64,000 bases of DNA from Ichthyophis bannanicus (GCA_033557465.1 CM066043.1:83854662-83918661), one strand, 5' to 3'. Positions 1 to 12,312 are shown, counted from the first letter of the stretch. The notes: generated by a model from the letters alone, not told the origin. Program-made: numbers and translations.

Positions 1-945
1 TCATGCAGTGCAGTGGTGTTTTATTGTTAGGCAGACTTCTTGATTATCATTTAGGGGGAGGGTTGGGGAGGGGGAGAAAGGGTAGATTGTGCATGCTATT
101 GGCAACCTGCATTAAAAGCTGACCCCCACCAACTATACTCATGCCAAATGGAGGAAGTTCCCTTGTATCCCTCCTATCCTTCTTGGGTCCTGCCTTATGT
201 TTACCTGATCCCACAGTCAAAATGGGACCGAATCAATCCCCAGTTGCTCCTGCCCTGCTGGTGCTGTACCCTAAAATGGCAATGATGACAACAGCAGAGC
301 AGGAACAATTTGGGATCACTCCTGCTCCATTTTGACTCTGGAAATGGTTAAGCCTTGGGGCGAGAGGGTGGGATGGATAGAAAGGAAACCCTTGGGGGAG
401 CTATTTTTTAAACATTGTGTGGTACAGATTTAATCGGCAGGGGGCGGAGCAGACAGAAAATGAAACAGAAAACCAATGAGACCAGTACTGTAGGATCTGC
501 TGTAAAAGAAGTCCAATACCTCAGGATAGCACTCCTTGCATGTGAACTTTCTCTCCCAAGTCTTAAGCTTCCATGGCCCTTAGGACCAACTCCCTGGAGC
601 CACAGCACTCTACAGGAATTATAGAGAAGAAAATGACCCTGATGCCACCTACACAGAGGGTTTTAGCTATCTCTCTCTTCTAGTGATGCCTCCCTTTACC
701 AACACATTTCTACTCAGCACAGTGAAATCTCCAAAGTCACTAGGGATATGTGCAACCAAAAAATGGTGGTTCATTTTTGGAATTATTAGAAATGTTCTTG
801 ATTTCTTTTGTTTTGCATATTTCATGTTACAAAATATTTTTAACGCACATTAGAAATTTTTAATACGCACAAATCAGTGCTACTTGCATTAGTTCAAAGG
901 TTAATGTGCTTTAAATCCATTTTGCATGGACTAAAGGTCGGATAC
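1..945. other. No gene recognised
   Basis: I see no coding region longer than chance, no tRNA-like fold and no recognisable repeat edge. Composition is ordinary and AT-leaning towards the right end. The short open frames here have no family resemblance I can recognise. Confidence 0.5.
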
Positions 946-2088
946 ATTGCAGCACTTATTCGTTTACCACACTGCTGACCAGGATATTCAGCAGCACTAA
1001 GTGGATACCACCACTGAATATCCGCACAGACTGCCTCAACACTATCCACATAAAGCACGATTCTGTGACAGCCACGTCCAGCTGGCAGAAACGTTTAACC
1101 TGAATATGAGCACGTAACGAACCTGATTCCAAAACCACTGGTATAGATGCACCCGCGGTTCTGAAATCAGGGAGATATACCTCTCTGGCGTGATCTACAT
1201 CTCCGTGCCCACCATATTCTGACAAGATAGACGTTTCAGATGCTTCCTGTCTCCGTGCGGCCATGCCCCCGCTGGCAAAATGTACATCTCCTAATCTGAT
1301 GCTCACACTGACAATGTTGTGCTCATGCAAACAACACATTAATACGGATGAAACAGATACGGTCATACAAACCAGAATATATATGCTAGTCTGTTGCATG
1401 CCCATAACACTACAAGGTTATGTGCGTGCACCAAAGCTATTGTATAAGCAAGTGGAAAGAGATATTTCTCCAGATAGACCCTGCAGCAAAACAAAGATGG
1501 CATTTGAATAGCTCCTTAGTAATTGCAGTCACAAATTACATGGTGCATTTGGATATGTATTAGTGCTGTTTGCACTGCAGCATGCCCCCACTCCGAGGGT
1601 CCCCAACCATTGACAGGGACATTCCCTGCTATGTTGTTGCAGAGCAGCTTTTCAGAATATATTGCCCATTCACACTGGCTCCTGGTGATACTGTAGTCAT
1701 CCCCACGGTCCAGGTACTGGCCAGGCATACATGTCCATCCAGGGGTTGCGGATCAGCACACCAGGAACTCTCCTGTATCCCCATACCACACACACAAACA
1801 CACACACACACACACTCTTGTTTGTAGTCATAAATAACATACATCTGCAAAAACCATGCCCTGCAACTATCACTGGTCAACAAATTTTTACAAAAGTCAT
1901 GTTACTGAAATAAAAATAGTCATTTCTTATCAATTTTTATATGCTGAACACGAATATGACAGTGAAATTGCAAAGTTGGCTCTAGTGTTTTTGTAATCTA
2001 CAAGAATTAATGTTTACATCACGAAATGCATGTCAATAGTAAATATAATAGGCCTTCGGTTAATACCTGTAGAAAACCAAGTCATAGA
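946..2088. other. Unassigned DNA before a decayed gene
   Basis: No supported gene. The 149-codon open frame on the minus strand at 956-1405 has no motif or resemblance that I can name. The phrase GATATTCAG and related ACTGAATATCC wording near 975-1020 recurs near 4130-4270 and 46050-46350. This suggests scraps of an old dispersed repeat, but I could not define its ends. Confidence 0.35.
1786..1815. repeat. (CA)n microsatellite
   Basis: About 30 bp of almost pure CA dinucleotide with one interruption. The small open frames crossing it (poly Thr-His one way, poly Val-Cys the other) are products of the repeat. Confidence 0.9.
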
Positions 2089-3050
2089 CTACTTCTTAGA
2101 TTTTTTCCCCTGTCTCTTGTACAGCTGTTCGGGAGCTTCTCTGGGGAGTGTCCAGCAGTAGTCAGCCAGCATTGTAGTGGATCATTTTCCCTGGTATCTT
2201 TGCTCCATTATTGCGATATCCTGGTGAAAACGTTCGCCCTGTTCATCACGAACCATACCACAGTTGTCAGGAAAGAAATCGAGATGGGAATCAAGGAAAT
2301 GGATCTTTAGAGACATATTGCAGCCAAGTTTCTGACACTGCATCAGCACGTCTTCTACTAGTTCCTTGTAGTTTTCTGTCCTAACATTCCCGAGAAAGTT
2401 TGTTGACACTAGGCGAAAAGCATTCCATGCTTGTTTCGCATCACCCTGCAGCAAGTTGTTGAACCGGTCATCTTTGAAGAGCTCTCGAATCTGAGGACCC
2501 ACAAAAACTCACTCTTTAATCTTTGCTTCGCTGAGTTGAGGGAATTTTTCATGCAGGTATCGGAAAACTGGTGAAGTGCGGTCCATGGCTTTCACGAAGT
2601 TTTTCAGCAAACCTAGTTTGATGTGAAGAGGTGGTAGCAGGATTTTGTGAGCCTCAACCAGAGCTGGGTGCTGGATATTCTTCTCTCCAACTGTTACATT
2701 TTGTCTGCGATTCCATTCCTTCCGCAAGTAGTGCCAATTCCTTGCTCGGCTATCCCACTAACAAAAAAACCACATGTATTTTATATATCCCTGCTGCAGT
2801 CCCATTAAAAGGGCAACTACCTTCAAGTCACCACAGAGGTGCCAGCTGTACTTGTTATAGTTAATGGAAGTCAGTAGATGCTTTAAGTTATCGTATGTCT
2901 CTTTCATGTGGACGGCATGTGCTACTGGAATAGATGGACGACGGTTTCCATTGTTCAAAAGCACAGCCTTCAGACTCAGTTTCGAAGAGTCTATAAATAG
3001 TCTCCAGTCTTGTGGGTCATGAGTGACTTTTTAAGGCATTCATGAGGCTT
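2089..3050 (-). pseudogene. Decayed multicopy transposon-type gene, family not named
   Basis: Reading the minus strand gives one continuous frame broken by three stops: TAG at 2758-2760 (where a Leu is expected in '..FFC-WDSRAR'), TGA at 2509-2511 (between 'AKIKE' and 'VFVGPQ') and TGA at 2182-2184 (a Trp codon after 'RYQGK'). The natural stop is TAG at 2089-2091. Around 3025-3030 the frame shifts by one base, and the family-like sequence continues upstream as 'DIESLMNAL'. Recognisable blocks are 'DWRLFIDSSK', 'LPPLHIKLGL', 'NFLGN', 'GCNMSLKIHFLDSH', 'EEQGERFHQD'-like and 'ADYCWTL'. Proteins with these blocks occur in many near-identical copies in arthropod, cnidarian and vertebrate assemblies, so I infer a mobile-element origin. 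I know of no demonstrated activity, and I saw no terminal repeats here. Three stops and a shift make it a dead copy. Confidence 0.75.
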
Positions 3051-4554
3051 TCAATATCGGAACAGAATACCAGATTACTTTCCTTTCCGACTGCGTATAG
3101 TACACTGCTGACGTCAGATGGCTTCAGCAGCCGTCTGGCAGTAGTATTGCATTGCATCAGAAAATGATGCAATCAACTCTGGATGATGTGTGCATGCTGG
3201 TATTATGCAATGTGATGCAATATTACATCATTCAAGGCTTATTTGGGATGCTGTTGATGTCCTACTGGATAAATTTACATGGTGAAACGTCAAAAATGAA
3301 CTACATGCAATATCTTCAAAACGAGAGCCAATAAATGTTTTTTTAATGCTATATTCATGTTCAGCTCACCAAGATACTACAGATTAGGGCCTTTTAGAGT
3401 CAGTAACGATTTCAATGTTGACCAGTATAATCAACGGCTGGTAAAACATGATGTCTCAGGACAACTCATCTGCTCTGCATTTCTCAGCTAAACACAAATC
3501 TTCTCCATACTATCCCTACATCTACATTCCCATCTTTCTGAACACGGAATTATTAGGGAAGCCAAGATTAGCCCCTTCAGCATAGCCAGAATAAAGACTA
3601 TTGCAGTGCTTTATATTTCTGTAGGGTTTTTTTTATTGTTACTTAACCTTACCAATGTCCCTCACCTGTGCATTCTGTTCTTTGCAACTGCATCTTGTGC
3701 CCTCTCAGACAGCAGCCACACCAGTCCAACACAGATGTGTTGCAGCCATTCATCTACACAGGACATGTTGAAGATCAGAGCAGATATTTTTCTAAGTGCT
3801 GGCCTTATTTCTCATTTTTGCTGATATCGTGTAGGTGTCCGTAAGAAATACTCAGGATGTACACCGGCCTTTTCTGAATACACTTTCCACATCTCCGCGG
3901 CTTGCCATGCTCCCATTCTGCCTGCTCCCGTCCATGTTCTAAGATCCCCGTTTTCATGCCATGTATGTGCAGGGTCGCGTGGCTTAGGAATATGGTCTAG
4001 ACATTTTCACGAGGAAAACCTCTATCCCACATGTCCAAGCGGACTATTTGTGTTTCAGAATGACCCACATAGTGTCAGGACAGTCTGTGGGTGGAGCTAG
4101 GGCAGATCCTACGATCATCCATTATAGTAGTGATATTCAGGGTCATTATATGGTGACCTATCCGTATAATTTAGGATGGCAAAAGAGCTGTCTAATGATT
4201 ATCCAGATAGGCTATCCATATAGCAGTGGTGCTAGCCACTCTCCGGATACTGGCATTGAATATATGGAATAATTTTAACCGCGTTGGTCAGTGTATAAAA
4301 AAAACGCTGACCACTGCAGCTCAGTATTAACCCATACGTTTTTAAAGGTATGCTAATGAATGCATAATGCAAGATTTTAGTACTTTGGATTTATAGTTAG
4401 ACATGGGAGGAGAGAGTGCTGGGTATGAAAGTGAGAGATTTCTATGTTCCTTTGCCAGGATGGAAGAGTGCATATGGGGAAGACAAGTGAAACTGTCCTG
4501 GATAAGGGCAGATACCTGAGCAGTTGGGATATGTGGAGTAGAGCAGAGTGGAGT
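3051..4554. other. No gene recognised
   Basis: Only short open frames without recognisable motifs. The stretch 4130-4330 contains GATATTCAG-type wording and a local inverted repeat with 'GGTCAG' and 'CTGACC' around 4288-4316. This may be the end of an old DNA element, but I could not find a matching partner end. Confidence 0.35.
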
Positions 4555-4787
4555 GGAGGAGTAGCCTAATGGTTTGAGCACTGGCTTGGGAATCCAAAAG
4601 ACTAGCGTTCAGTTCCTACTAGCACTCCTTGTGGCTTTGGGCAAATCACTTAACCCTCCATTGCCTCTGAGAAATCCAAGTTATCAATGTCCCTGTTTAA
4701 TGTACATTGCCAAGTTTAAGTTACAATGTAAACCGCTTTGACTAAAATGATAAAGCGATATAAAAAAACCTGTTAAATAAATAAATA
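4555..4787 (+). mobile_element. tRNA-derived SINE with an L2-type 3' tail
   Basis: The head looks like a tRNA-derived polymerase III promoter: an A-box-like TAGCCTAATGGTTTGAGCA at 4562-4580 and a B-box-like GTTCAGTTCC at 4607-4616. The body has the common SINE core phrase 'GGGCAAATCACTTAACCCTCC'-type wording at about 4640-4660. The 3' end (4725-4787) carries ACCGCTTTGA, a spacer, AAAGCGATATA, and a TTAAATAAATAAATA tail. That is the same kind of tail as the L2-type LINE at 48766-49829. The shared tail suggests mobilisation by L2-type machinery, as known for other SINE/LINE pairs. Confidence 0.8.
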
Positions 4788-4849
4788 TGTCCTTGCAGGG
4801 TGGTAATGGATTTCCTGCACAGAATAGTGGACCAGTTGTTTTTCTATCT

Positions 4850-5076
4850 TGTTATACTTCTACTGTGTTATCCATTGGTGCACCATGTAAATAGTTTAGA
4901 TGCAGCTGCCACGATACTTCTGTATAAGGGCCTAGCTGACCTGTACATAGTTTACTGTATCATAGTTTGAAATATTCCCCTGTAGCTAAGTTTCTGTAAT
5001 TTCTAGTCAATGTAAACCGCCCCTGATCGTTGGAAGGAGCGGTATATAAGAAAATGCTAAATAAATAAATAAATGT
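4850..5076 (+). mobile_element. L2-type LINE or SINE 3' end fragment
   Basis: A 3' terminal module is seen at 5014-5076: AACCGCCCCTGAT, a short loop, AGCGGTATATAAG, then AAATAAATAAATAAATG. The same hairpin-plus-tail ends the coding L2-type copies further along the window. No coding sequence is left, and the 5' boundary is uncertain. Confidence 0.65.
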
Positions 5077-5435
5077 TTTTGTGCGGAAACTGGATGTTTT
5101 CACAGATTGCCAATGCCAGATAAATGTTCCAGATATTTAAAAAATGCCCAATGTTTTTTTGAGATTTATTGTGTTTTTTTTCCTTAACTCAAAAACTACT
5201 TTGAGTTATATAGTTGTGGTCAACATTATTGGCACCCTTGCATTTTAGGTATGTTGTGTAAAATATCTTGATGAATAATTGGAAATATTCCAACTGCATG
5301 TCATCATAATATTTTAATAGTAAGTTCAAAGGTATACAACAAAAAAAGATGTGTGTGCAACTTGGTAATTTCTGAAAAAACAAAACAAAACCCCAAAACG
5401 AAATATGACCTGGACAGGATTAATGGCACCCTTCA

Positions 5436-6413
<978 letters not shown>

Positions 6414-6585
6414 TTTGAAAATGGAACAGGGAGTGAATATGGTCATTTTAAACACTGGAGCCATCATTCATTGTTTGTTTCAAGACATGTGAGTACTGAC
6501 AATTGATCAAAGGTGTGTCTAATTTTACTGCAATGGGAATGTGATTCTTTTATTCAAACTGATTTGAATTGTTTATCAGGATGCC

Positions 6586-6599
6586 AATAATCATGTCCT
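6586..6599. repeat. Target-site duplication, left copy
   Basis: AATAATCATGTCCT occurs here and again at 7606-7619. The two copies bracket the Penelope-like insertion, and the Tc1 sequence resumes directly after the second copy. Confidence 0.85.
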
Positions 6600-7605
6600 A
6601 TAACAAACCCTAGGGAATGTAAACTATTAGCTATATATACCAATCCCCTATCAAAACCCCCTACTATTCACTCAGACTACTACAATAAATTTTTGTCGGA
6701 CTCTTTGCCTTGAGGGATTAATCACTTGTAGCAAAAACTGTCTTTTTATTCATTTTAATGAGTAATTCTCAATTTCACCTTAAACTGTGAAAAACCAGGG
6801 AACTCCCACTCAATGAATCCCCAATTAGAACAACTAAAAATACGCCCACTTATCTTATAAGGCGAATCCACAACTTCATATGTCCAGTCATCTGGTCAAG
6901 AACAAAAATCTCGCTTTTTCATTATATACTCTTATCCATGGCAATAATTCTGTTCATAATGTATTTTCCAAACCGTTGGTTAATTTTCCCTTCAAACGGC
7001 AAACAATTGGCTGGCTAGCTTTTCAAACCAAAGCCAAATAAAAGTAGCGACACGGCGCCATGTTTCAGGTCTCGGTCTTTCATCACCCTTCATCAGGCCG
7101 TATCCAAGGCTGTATGCCTCCGTTTCTCCCTCTCCAAATCTTATAGGGGAAATCTTGCTGACGTCAATATTATCACACCAATGAAAGATCTGCCGATCCG
7201 ATTCACACCAGGCTCCACCAATCCAATTCCAGGTTCAAACCTTGGGGGACAACAGTCTTTAGACGGAAAATCAATTTTTGTTCCATATATTGAAGACGTT
7301 GAATCCTATTATCACCCCGACATGTCAAAGGGACATGATCTATAACCCGCCAAGTATATTCATGAAAGGAGTGACCTTTACATATGCTGTGTGATACTAC
7401 CGGAGCAGTCAAAATCTGTGTCTTATGACGAGATCGGTGTTCCTGTAACCATACTTTTATTGGTCTAATGGTTCGACCAATATATTTCAAAGCACAAGGA
7501 CATATTAGCATATAGACAACATATGATGTTATACAATTAATATGATGAAATGCTTTATAATTATAATTAGAATCAGAATCAGTCCATTGTGGGCCCTCTA
7601 TTTCT
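6600..7605 (-). mobile_element. Penelope-like retroelement, 5'-truncated, inserted in Tc1
   Basis: The segment is bracketed by a perfect 14-bp duplication (6586-6599 and 7606-7619) and interrupts a Tc1 transposon, so it is the younger insertion. It encodes the C-terminal GIY-YIG endonuclease of a Penelope-like element on the minus strand. Downstream of the ORF (lower coordinates) is a non-coding region with 'GGCGCCATGTTTCAGG' and 'TTCATCACCCTTCATCAGG' at about 7056-7096, wording of a type seen at the ends of such elements. The reverse transcriptase part is missing, which fits 5' truncation. Confidence 0.8.
7203..7604 (-). CDS. Penelope-like GIY-YIG endonuclease C-terminal fragment
   Basis: The frame is open without a stop from the insertion edge at 7604 to 7203 (about 133 codons); the first ATG is at 7509-7511. 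The GIY-YIG core reads 'SYVVYMLICPCALKYIGRT', with the Tyr pair and the Y-I-G spaced as in the family. A downstream 'LQEHRSRHK' block carries the conserved Arg region, and the C-terminus 'LNLELDWW' is typical of Penelope-like proteins. In complete elements this domain nicks target DNA and follows a reverse transcriptase. Here it is only the tail of the protein, since the upstream part was lost on insertion. The absence of internal stops suggests a fairly recent insertion. Confidence 0.8.
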   Translation of the reverse strand, partial: EIEGPQWTDSDSNYNYKAFHHINCITSYVVYMLICPCALKYIGRTIRPIKVWLQEHRSRHKTQILTAPVVSHSICKGHSFHEYTWRVIDHVPLTCRGDNRIQRLQYMEQKLIFRLKTVVPQGLNLELDWWSLV

Positions 7606-7619
7606 AATAATCATGTCCT
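7606..7619. repeat. Target-site duplication, right copy
   Basis: AATAATCATGTCCT, identical to 6586-6599. Confidence 0.85.
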
Positions 7620-7892
7620 GGCAATGTTTTACTATTTCCTTTTTTAATTGGTCTTGTTTTATTGATTCTTCGATGTGTCGAATATGTGTGCATATATAGG
7701 CCAAAGTCATGTTACTGGCCAATTTTATTTTAGGAGATATTGGACATTAATGGGTTGAATTGCAAGGGTGCCATTAATATTGACTACAACTGCAAATTCA
7801 TATTTAGAATTGTGGGAGGTCATGTGTCTCAGACTGCATGATTGTATGGTATGGCACAGATTGCTGGGGTAAAGGGGAAAGAGAAAAAGGTA

Positions 7893-7907
7893 GAAGGGAG
7901 CCTTTTT
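7893..7907. repeat. L1 target-site duplication, 3' side
   Basis: GAAGGGAGCCTTTTT occurs here and at 13296-13310. The last Ts overlap the poly-A tail of the minus-strand L1, so the unambiguous part is GAAGGGAGCC. Confidence 0.85.
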
Positions 7908-7922
7908 TTTTTTTTTTAATTC

Positions 7923-7928
7923 TTTATT
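7923..7928 (-). terminator. L1 polyadenylation signal
   Basis: AATAAA on the minus strand, ten bases before the A-rich tail. The position fits the 3' end of the L1 transcript. Confidence 0.75.
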
Positions 7929-8129
7929 TTCGTTTTATAACAACAAAGGAAAGGAAGACATACAGCTAAAAGACAAATACATAACGTGTAATACATACAC
8001 CAAAGTAAACCCCAACCACCCCCTCCCCCCCTGCTTCTTCTCAAGAAACTAAGCATTCCCGAAGCGGGCGTGTACTTACATTATTGTATTACAAAACCTA
8101 ACGGTGATCTAAAACATGATGAGTGCACA

Positions 8130-11100
8130 TTATACAGGCATGTTGGAACAATGAGCAGATTGTACATAATCATTAAGCATCTGCCATTTAGACAAGCAAG
8201 AGTGAGTTTGGACATGGGGAATAGCTCTCCGAGGTATCTGCTCATATTTACTATATAAGCATACGAGGTTCCACCATTCATTGACAGTAAGTCGAGAGCT
8301 ATCCTTCCAATTCCTCGTGATTAAGCATATAGCTATACCCAGCATGAAATCAAGGAGAAAGCGACCCTTCTTAGGAAGAGAGGGGACCTCCGCCACAGAG
8401 CGGAGTCCCACGACCTTCCAAGAGAGAGGTTCATGAAAGTGTAAGATAGATTGAATACGACCCCAGACCCGCCCCCAATAGACCTGCAGTTGAGGACATT
8501 CATAAATAACATGAGCGAAGGTTCCCACAGCAGTGTGGCAAGACCAACACAGGTCCCTAGCATTTGGGTTCCATTTGGCTATTTTTTCTGGGGTATAAAA
8601 GCATCTGTGTGCAAAGAAGAAGAGAGTTTGGGTAACAGAGGCAGACCGGGAAACCCGCACTACTTTACTCCAAAAATCGCTCCATTGCACAGGGGTTATA
8701 GTAGTTTGCAGTTCGCGCTCCCAGGCTTGTTGAGCTCTAAAAGTGTCCGTATCTGTACCCTGACAAATTATTTTATAAAAGTTAGAGGCTACCCCATGTG
8801 TGCTACTAATGGAGTGAACTGTCTCTAATAGCCCATCCTCAGTAGGGGCAGAGGGCGGCATGATTCGAGCACTTTTGAGGCAGTGTTGAAGCTGCATCAA
8901 TTGAAAGTAGTGTTTCGCTGGTAACGCAAATTCCTTTTGTAAGTCAGAGAAGGTTTTCCAATGAGCTGCAGAGAAAAGCTGTTGGGGTGTCCAGATCCCC
9001 CTGGAGTACCAGGGTTTCCAGGCTATTGTTCTATTTAAGACTTGAATTCTGGGGTTATTCCATAGCGGGAGTCCATCCTGAGGACATACATTCGGGCCCA
9101 GTGATAGAATGAGAGTGTTAAAGGCCGCTAGAGTATCGACAATCATTGGTGGATGGCGGGTATCTACTTGATAGGACATACCGGGGAGATGGGTCAACGG
9201 AATTGGGCTACAAAGCTCCTCTTCTATGTCAAGCCAAACTGGTCGGCGGTCTGTTGAGGTATCTAGCCATCGGGCACCTTGCTTAAGTAGAAAGGCTTGA
9301 TGATATCTAAGAAAATCAGGAAATCTGGTACCCCCTCGTTCCTTTGCAGACTGTAGTTTATGTTTAGCTATCCTTGGTGGTTTGCCCTGCCAGAGATAAC
9401 GGATGAGAAGGCCCTCTATATCTTTATAAGTATGTGACGGAAGTAAGCATGGCAGCATTTCTAAAATGTAATTCACTTTGGGGACTATCATCATTTTCAC
9501 AGTTTCTAAGCGGCCCCACCACGTGAGAGATAAGGGAGACCAACGATTTGTGAGTTCACGGACTTTGGAGACTACCTCTTTGGCATTAAAACTGATAGTG
9601 TCTTCTAAAGGAGAACAGTAATGGACCCAAGATACTTCACCATGCGGGATTGCCAAAGGAAGGGAAAGGCCTGCATGTCAGCCTCATGTACCCAGCGGTT
9701 CAGTGGGAATGCTACAGATTTGGTCCAGTTAATTTTATAGCCGGATAATTGTGAGTATCCGTCAATCAAATCCAAGACGGCTGGAACCGAATCGAGGGAA
9801 ACGAAGAGCATGAGATCATCTGCATATGCAGAAAGTTTAATCTCCCGATGACTAAAGGGGACACCTCGAATACGTGCAGACTGTCTAATAAGGAGGGCTA
9901 GGGGTTCAAGAGCGAGATCAAAAAGCATTGGTGATAGGGGGCAACCTTGACGCGTGCCTCTTTGGAGGTTAAATGGCTGAGATTTGATGGCGTTTACACA
10001 AATACTGGCGACGGGTTGAGTGTACATGACTTGGAGATATCGGAGGAAGCCCTCTCCAAAGCCATACCATCGGAGAACTGCAAATAAGAAGGGCCATTCT
10101 AGACGATCAAAGGCTTTTTCGGCATCCAGGGAAAGACCCACCCATGGATGAGCGAGATTGGCAGCACTAGATAACACATGGCACAAGGTCCGAGCATTGT
10201 CAGCAGTTGATCTGCCGGGTATAAAACCGCATTGGTCGGGGTGAATTAAGGTAGCCATCCTGTCAGATAGCTGGGTGGCCAAGACCGTTGCGAAGATCTT
10301 ATAGTCGGCATTAAGTAGGGAGATTGGACGGTAGTTGGCGGTCAGTAGCGGGTCTCTGCCTTCTTTCTCAAATACAACCACATTAGCTGCAGAAAAGGAT
10401 CCCAAAGAGGATGTATCTACCGCAAGGGCAGTAAAATAGAGTTTTAAATAGGGAACTAAATCTGCACTGAACGTTCTGTAGAATTCAGTCGGGAGACCAT
10501 CAGGCCCCGCGGCACGGCCCGAGGCTGTACGTTTTAGGGCAGATTGGATCTCTGAAGTAGAGAAGGGTTCATCCATCGCATCCCTATCATCTTCAGAGAG
10601 GGTCGGCCGCTGAATGCCAGAAAGCAATCGCTCGAATGTCTCTGACGAGAACTCACATTCAGATTGATATAGGCGAGTGTAGAAATCCCGAAAGAGCTCT
10701 ACAATGTCGGAGTCTGTGGTCACTATGCCCCCTCCCTGTGAAGCTCGGAGGGCCGCAACGCGTTTGGCTTCTTTTTGACCTTTCAAGGCATTGGCTAGAA
10801 GTCGACCGGCTCAGTTATTTTCACGATAATATGTCCCTCGCTGAAGCTCAATACTCTTAGAAGCTGCAGTTGAGAGGATTGAATTATATTGAAAACGGAG
10901 ACGCTGTAATCGAATTAATACACATGGGTCAGTACGGGAAGTTAAAACTCGTTCGCCTGCTTTTATTTGTTGATCTAGTATGAGCAGCTGCTGTTTACGT
11001 TGTTTCCGCAGGCGGATTTGATAGCTAGTGATCGTTGCCCGAATGGCCGCTTTGAAGCCCTCCCACCAAGCCCAATTCGCAGTATCTTGGGGTAGATTAA

Positions 11101-11923
11101 AATGGAAGTAATCCCGTATGGCGACTCGAATTTCTGACTGGAACTCTGGCTGAGTTAACAGGGCTCTATCAAAGAACCAGGCTCCCGAGTTTCCCTGGGG
11201 TGCAGAAGTGTGTAATTGAAAGGAAATGGCAGCATGATCTGAAATATGTTGGGAGTGAATCTTTGCAGTGTCCACCTGAGGAACTAACAGTTTTGAGACT
11301 AGAAAGAAGTCTATGCGAGACTGAGATTTATGAGGGGAGGAGAAGAAGGTGAAGTCAAGCTCATTGGGGTGTAGTAACCTCCATAGATCAACTAAAGCAA
11401 GATCCTTGATCAGGGAGGTAAGCGTGGCGTGACTCTTGGGGGGACCACTCGTCCTAGGCGGCTGTTTATCAATCAGGGGATCAAGGACTAAATTGAAATC
11501 CCCCCCAATGATCAATGAAGTATTAGCAGAAGCCTGCGCAACCTGAGCAATGGTAGCAAAAAAGGCAGGGTCATCAACATTAGGAGCGTAGAGGCATAGA
11601 CATGTAACTTCTAGACTACCTATCTTGAGGTGAACTCTAGACCATCTACCTTCTGTATCTGAGCTGGTCGCAATAACAGTAGCATGCAAAGATTTCCTAA
11701 CCAGTATGGCAACCCCACATTTCTTAGAAACGGCTGGGGAATAAGCGGCCACCATGTAAGGTTTGATATTGAGTTTAAGAGTTTCCTTCGAATTTAAATG
11801 CGTTTCTTGGAGAAAAATCAGATCCGCTGCTTCCTGACTGAGGTAGCTTAGGATTTTCTTCCGTTTTATCGGATTATTGATGCCTTTTACGGTCAATGAA
11901 AAAATCTTACATGGTGCCATCAA
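8130..11923 (-). pseudogene. L1-type ORF2 (endonuclease and reverse transcriptase), one stop and one frameshift
   Basis: About 1,264 codons from ATG 11921-11923, close to the usual L1 ORF2 length. The apurinic-type endonuclease fills residues 1-240: 'LQETHLN' (E40), 'GGDFNLVLD' (D142, N144), 'SRIDFFLV' (D205) and 'SDHAAISF' (H230). The first conserved position reads 'LTVKGINN', where L1 endonucleases usually have Asn instead of Thr. The reverse transcriptase follows: 'GFIPGRSTADN', 'LDAEKAFDRLEW', 'GTRQGCPLSPMLF', and the catalytic 'AYADDLMLF' with YADD at 9815-9826. A TGA at 10811-10813 sits between 'YYRENN' and 'AGRLLANAL' and fits a C-to-T change of an Arg codon. A single-base shift near 9625, after 'MVKYLG', moves the rest ('HYCSPLEDTISFN', thumb and Cys-rich C-terminus 'CWSCHTAVGTFAHVIYECP') into another frame. 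The protein nicks DNA and copies its own RNA in intact relatives. Confidence 0.9.
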
Positions 11924-12312
11924 TCGGTAATAGACATTTTAGGGCAGGGCGCTTGATAACATAGAACATAATCACCGAGTAGTCTGGCTAATACACCCCA
12001 TATGGAAAAGTATGTACCAACGTGTCTTAGAGAAGAAGCAAAACCCCCAAAGAATATGGCGACCATGTGTCTGCGGGAGGAGGCCCTAGAGAGGAAATAG
12101 AAGACATGTAAAAAAGGAAAAGAAACACCAGAGTCCATAAGAACACTGTCTCTGATACTCATCGAGGCTACTGTGGGTAGATGGAGACGGGTCACATATA
12201 CCATCAAGAGTAAGGCAACAGACTGCCCACGCCAGACTCTTTGTTAGGCTGCGGCAGATCCAATATGGCGGATACAGCGGGTATGAGGAGGCTTGAAGGA
12301 ATATTCTGGAAG

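Noticed and set aside
956..1405. 149-codon minus-strand frame
   Set aside because: No motif or recognisable family, and no flanking gene signals. I cannot distinguish it from chance in 64 kb.
946..4316. A single 3.4-kb DNA transposon with ends near 946 and 4316 enclosing the decayed gene
   Set aside because: Both ends have GATATTCAG and CTGACC wording, but I could not align them as terminal inverted repeats.
4556..4625. A functional tRNA gene
   Set aside because: A-box and B-box wording is present, but the cloverleaf pairing is poor and the body and tail are those of a SINE.
8451..8828. 125-codon plus-strand frame inside the L1
   Set aside because: Antisense to the L1 ORF2 C-terminal region, which has recognisable motifs.
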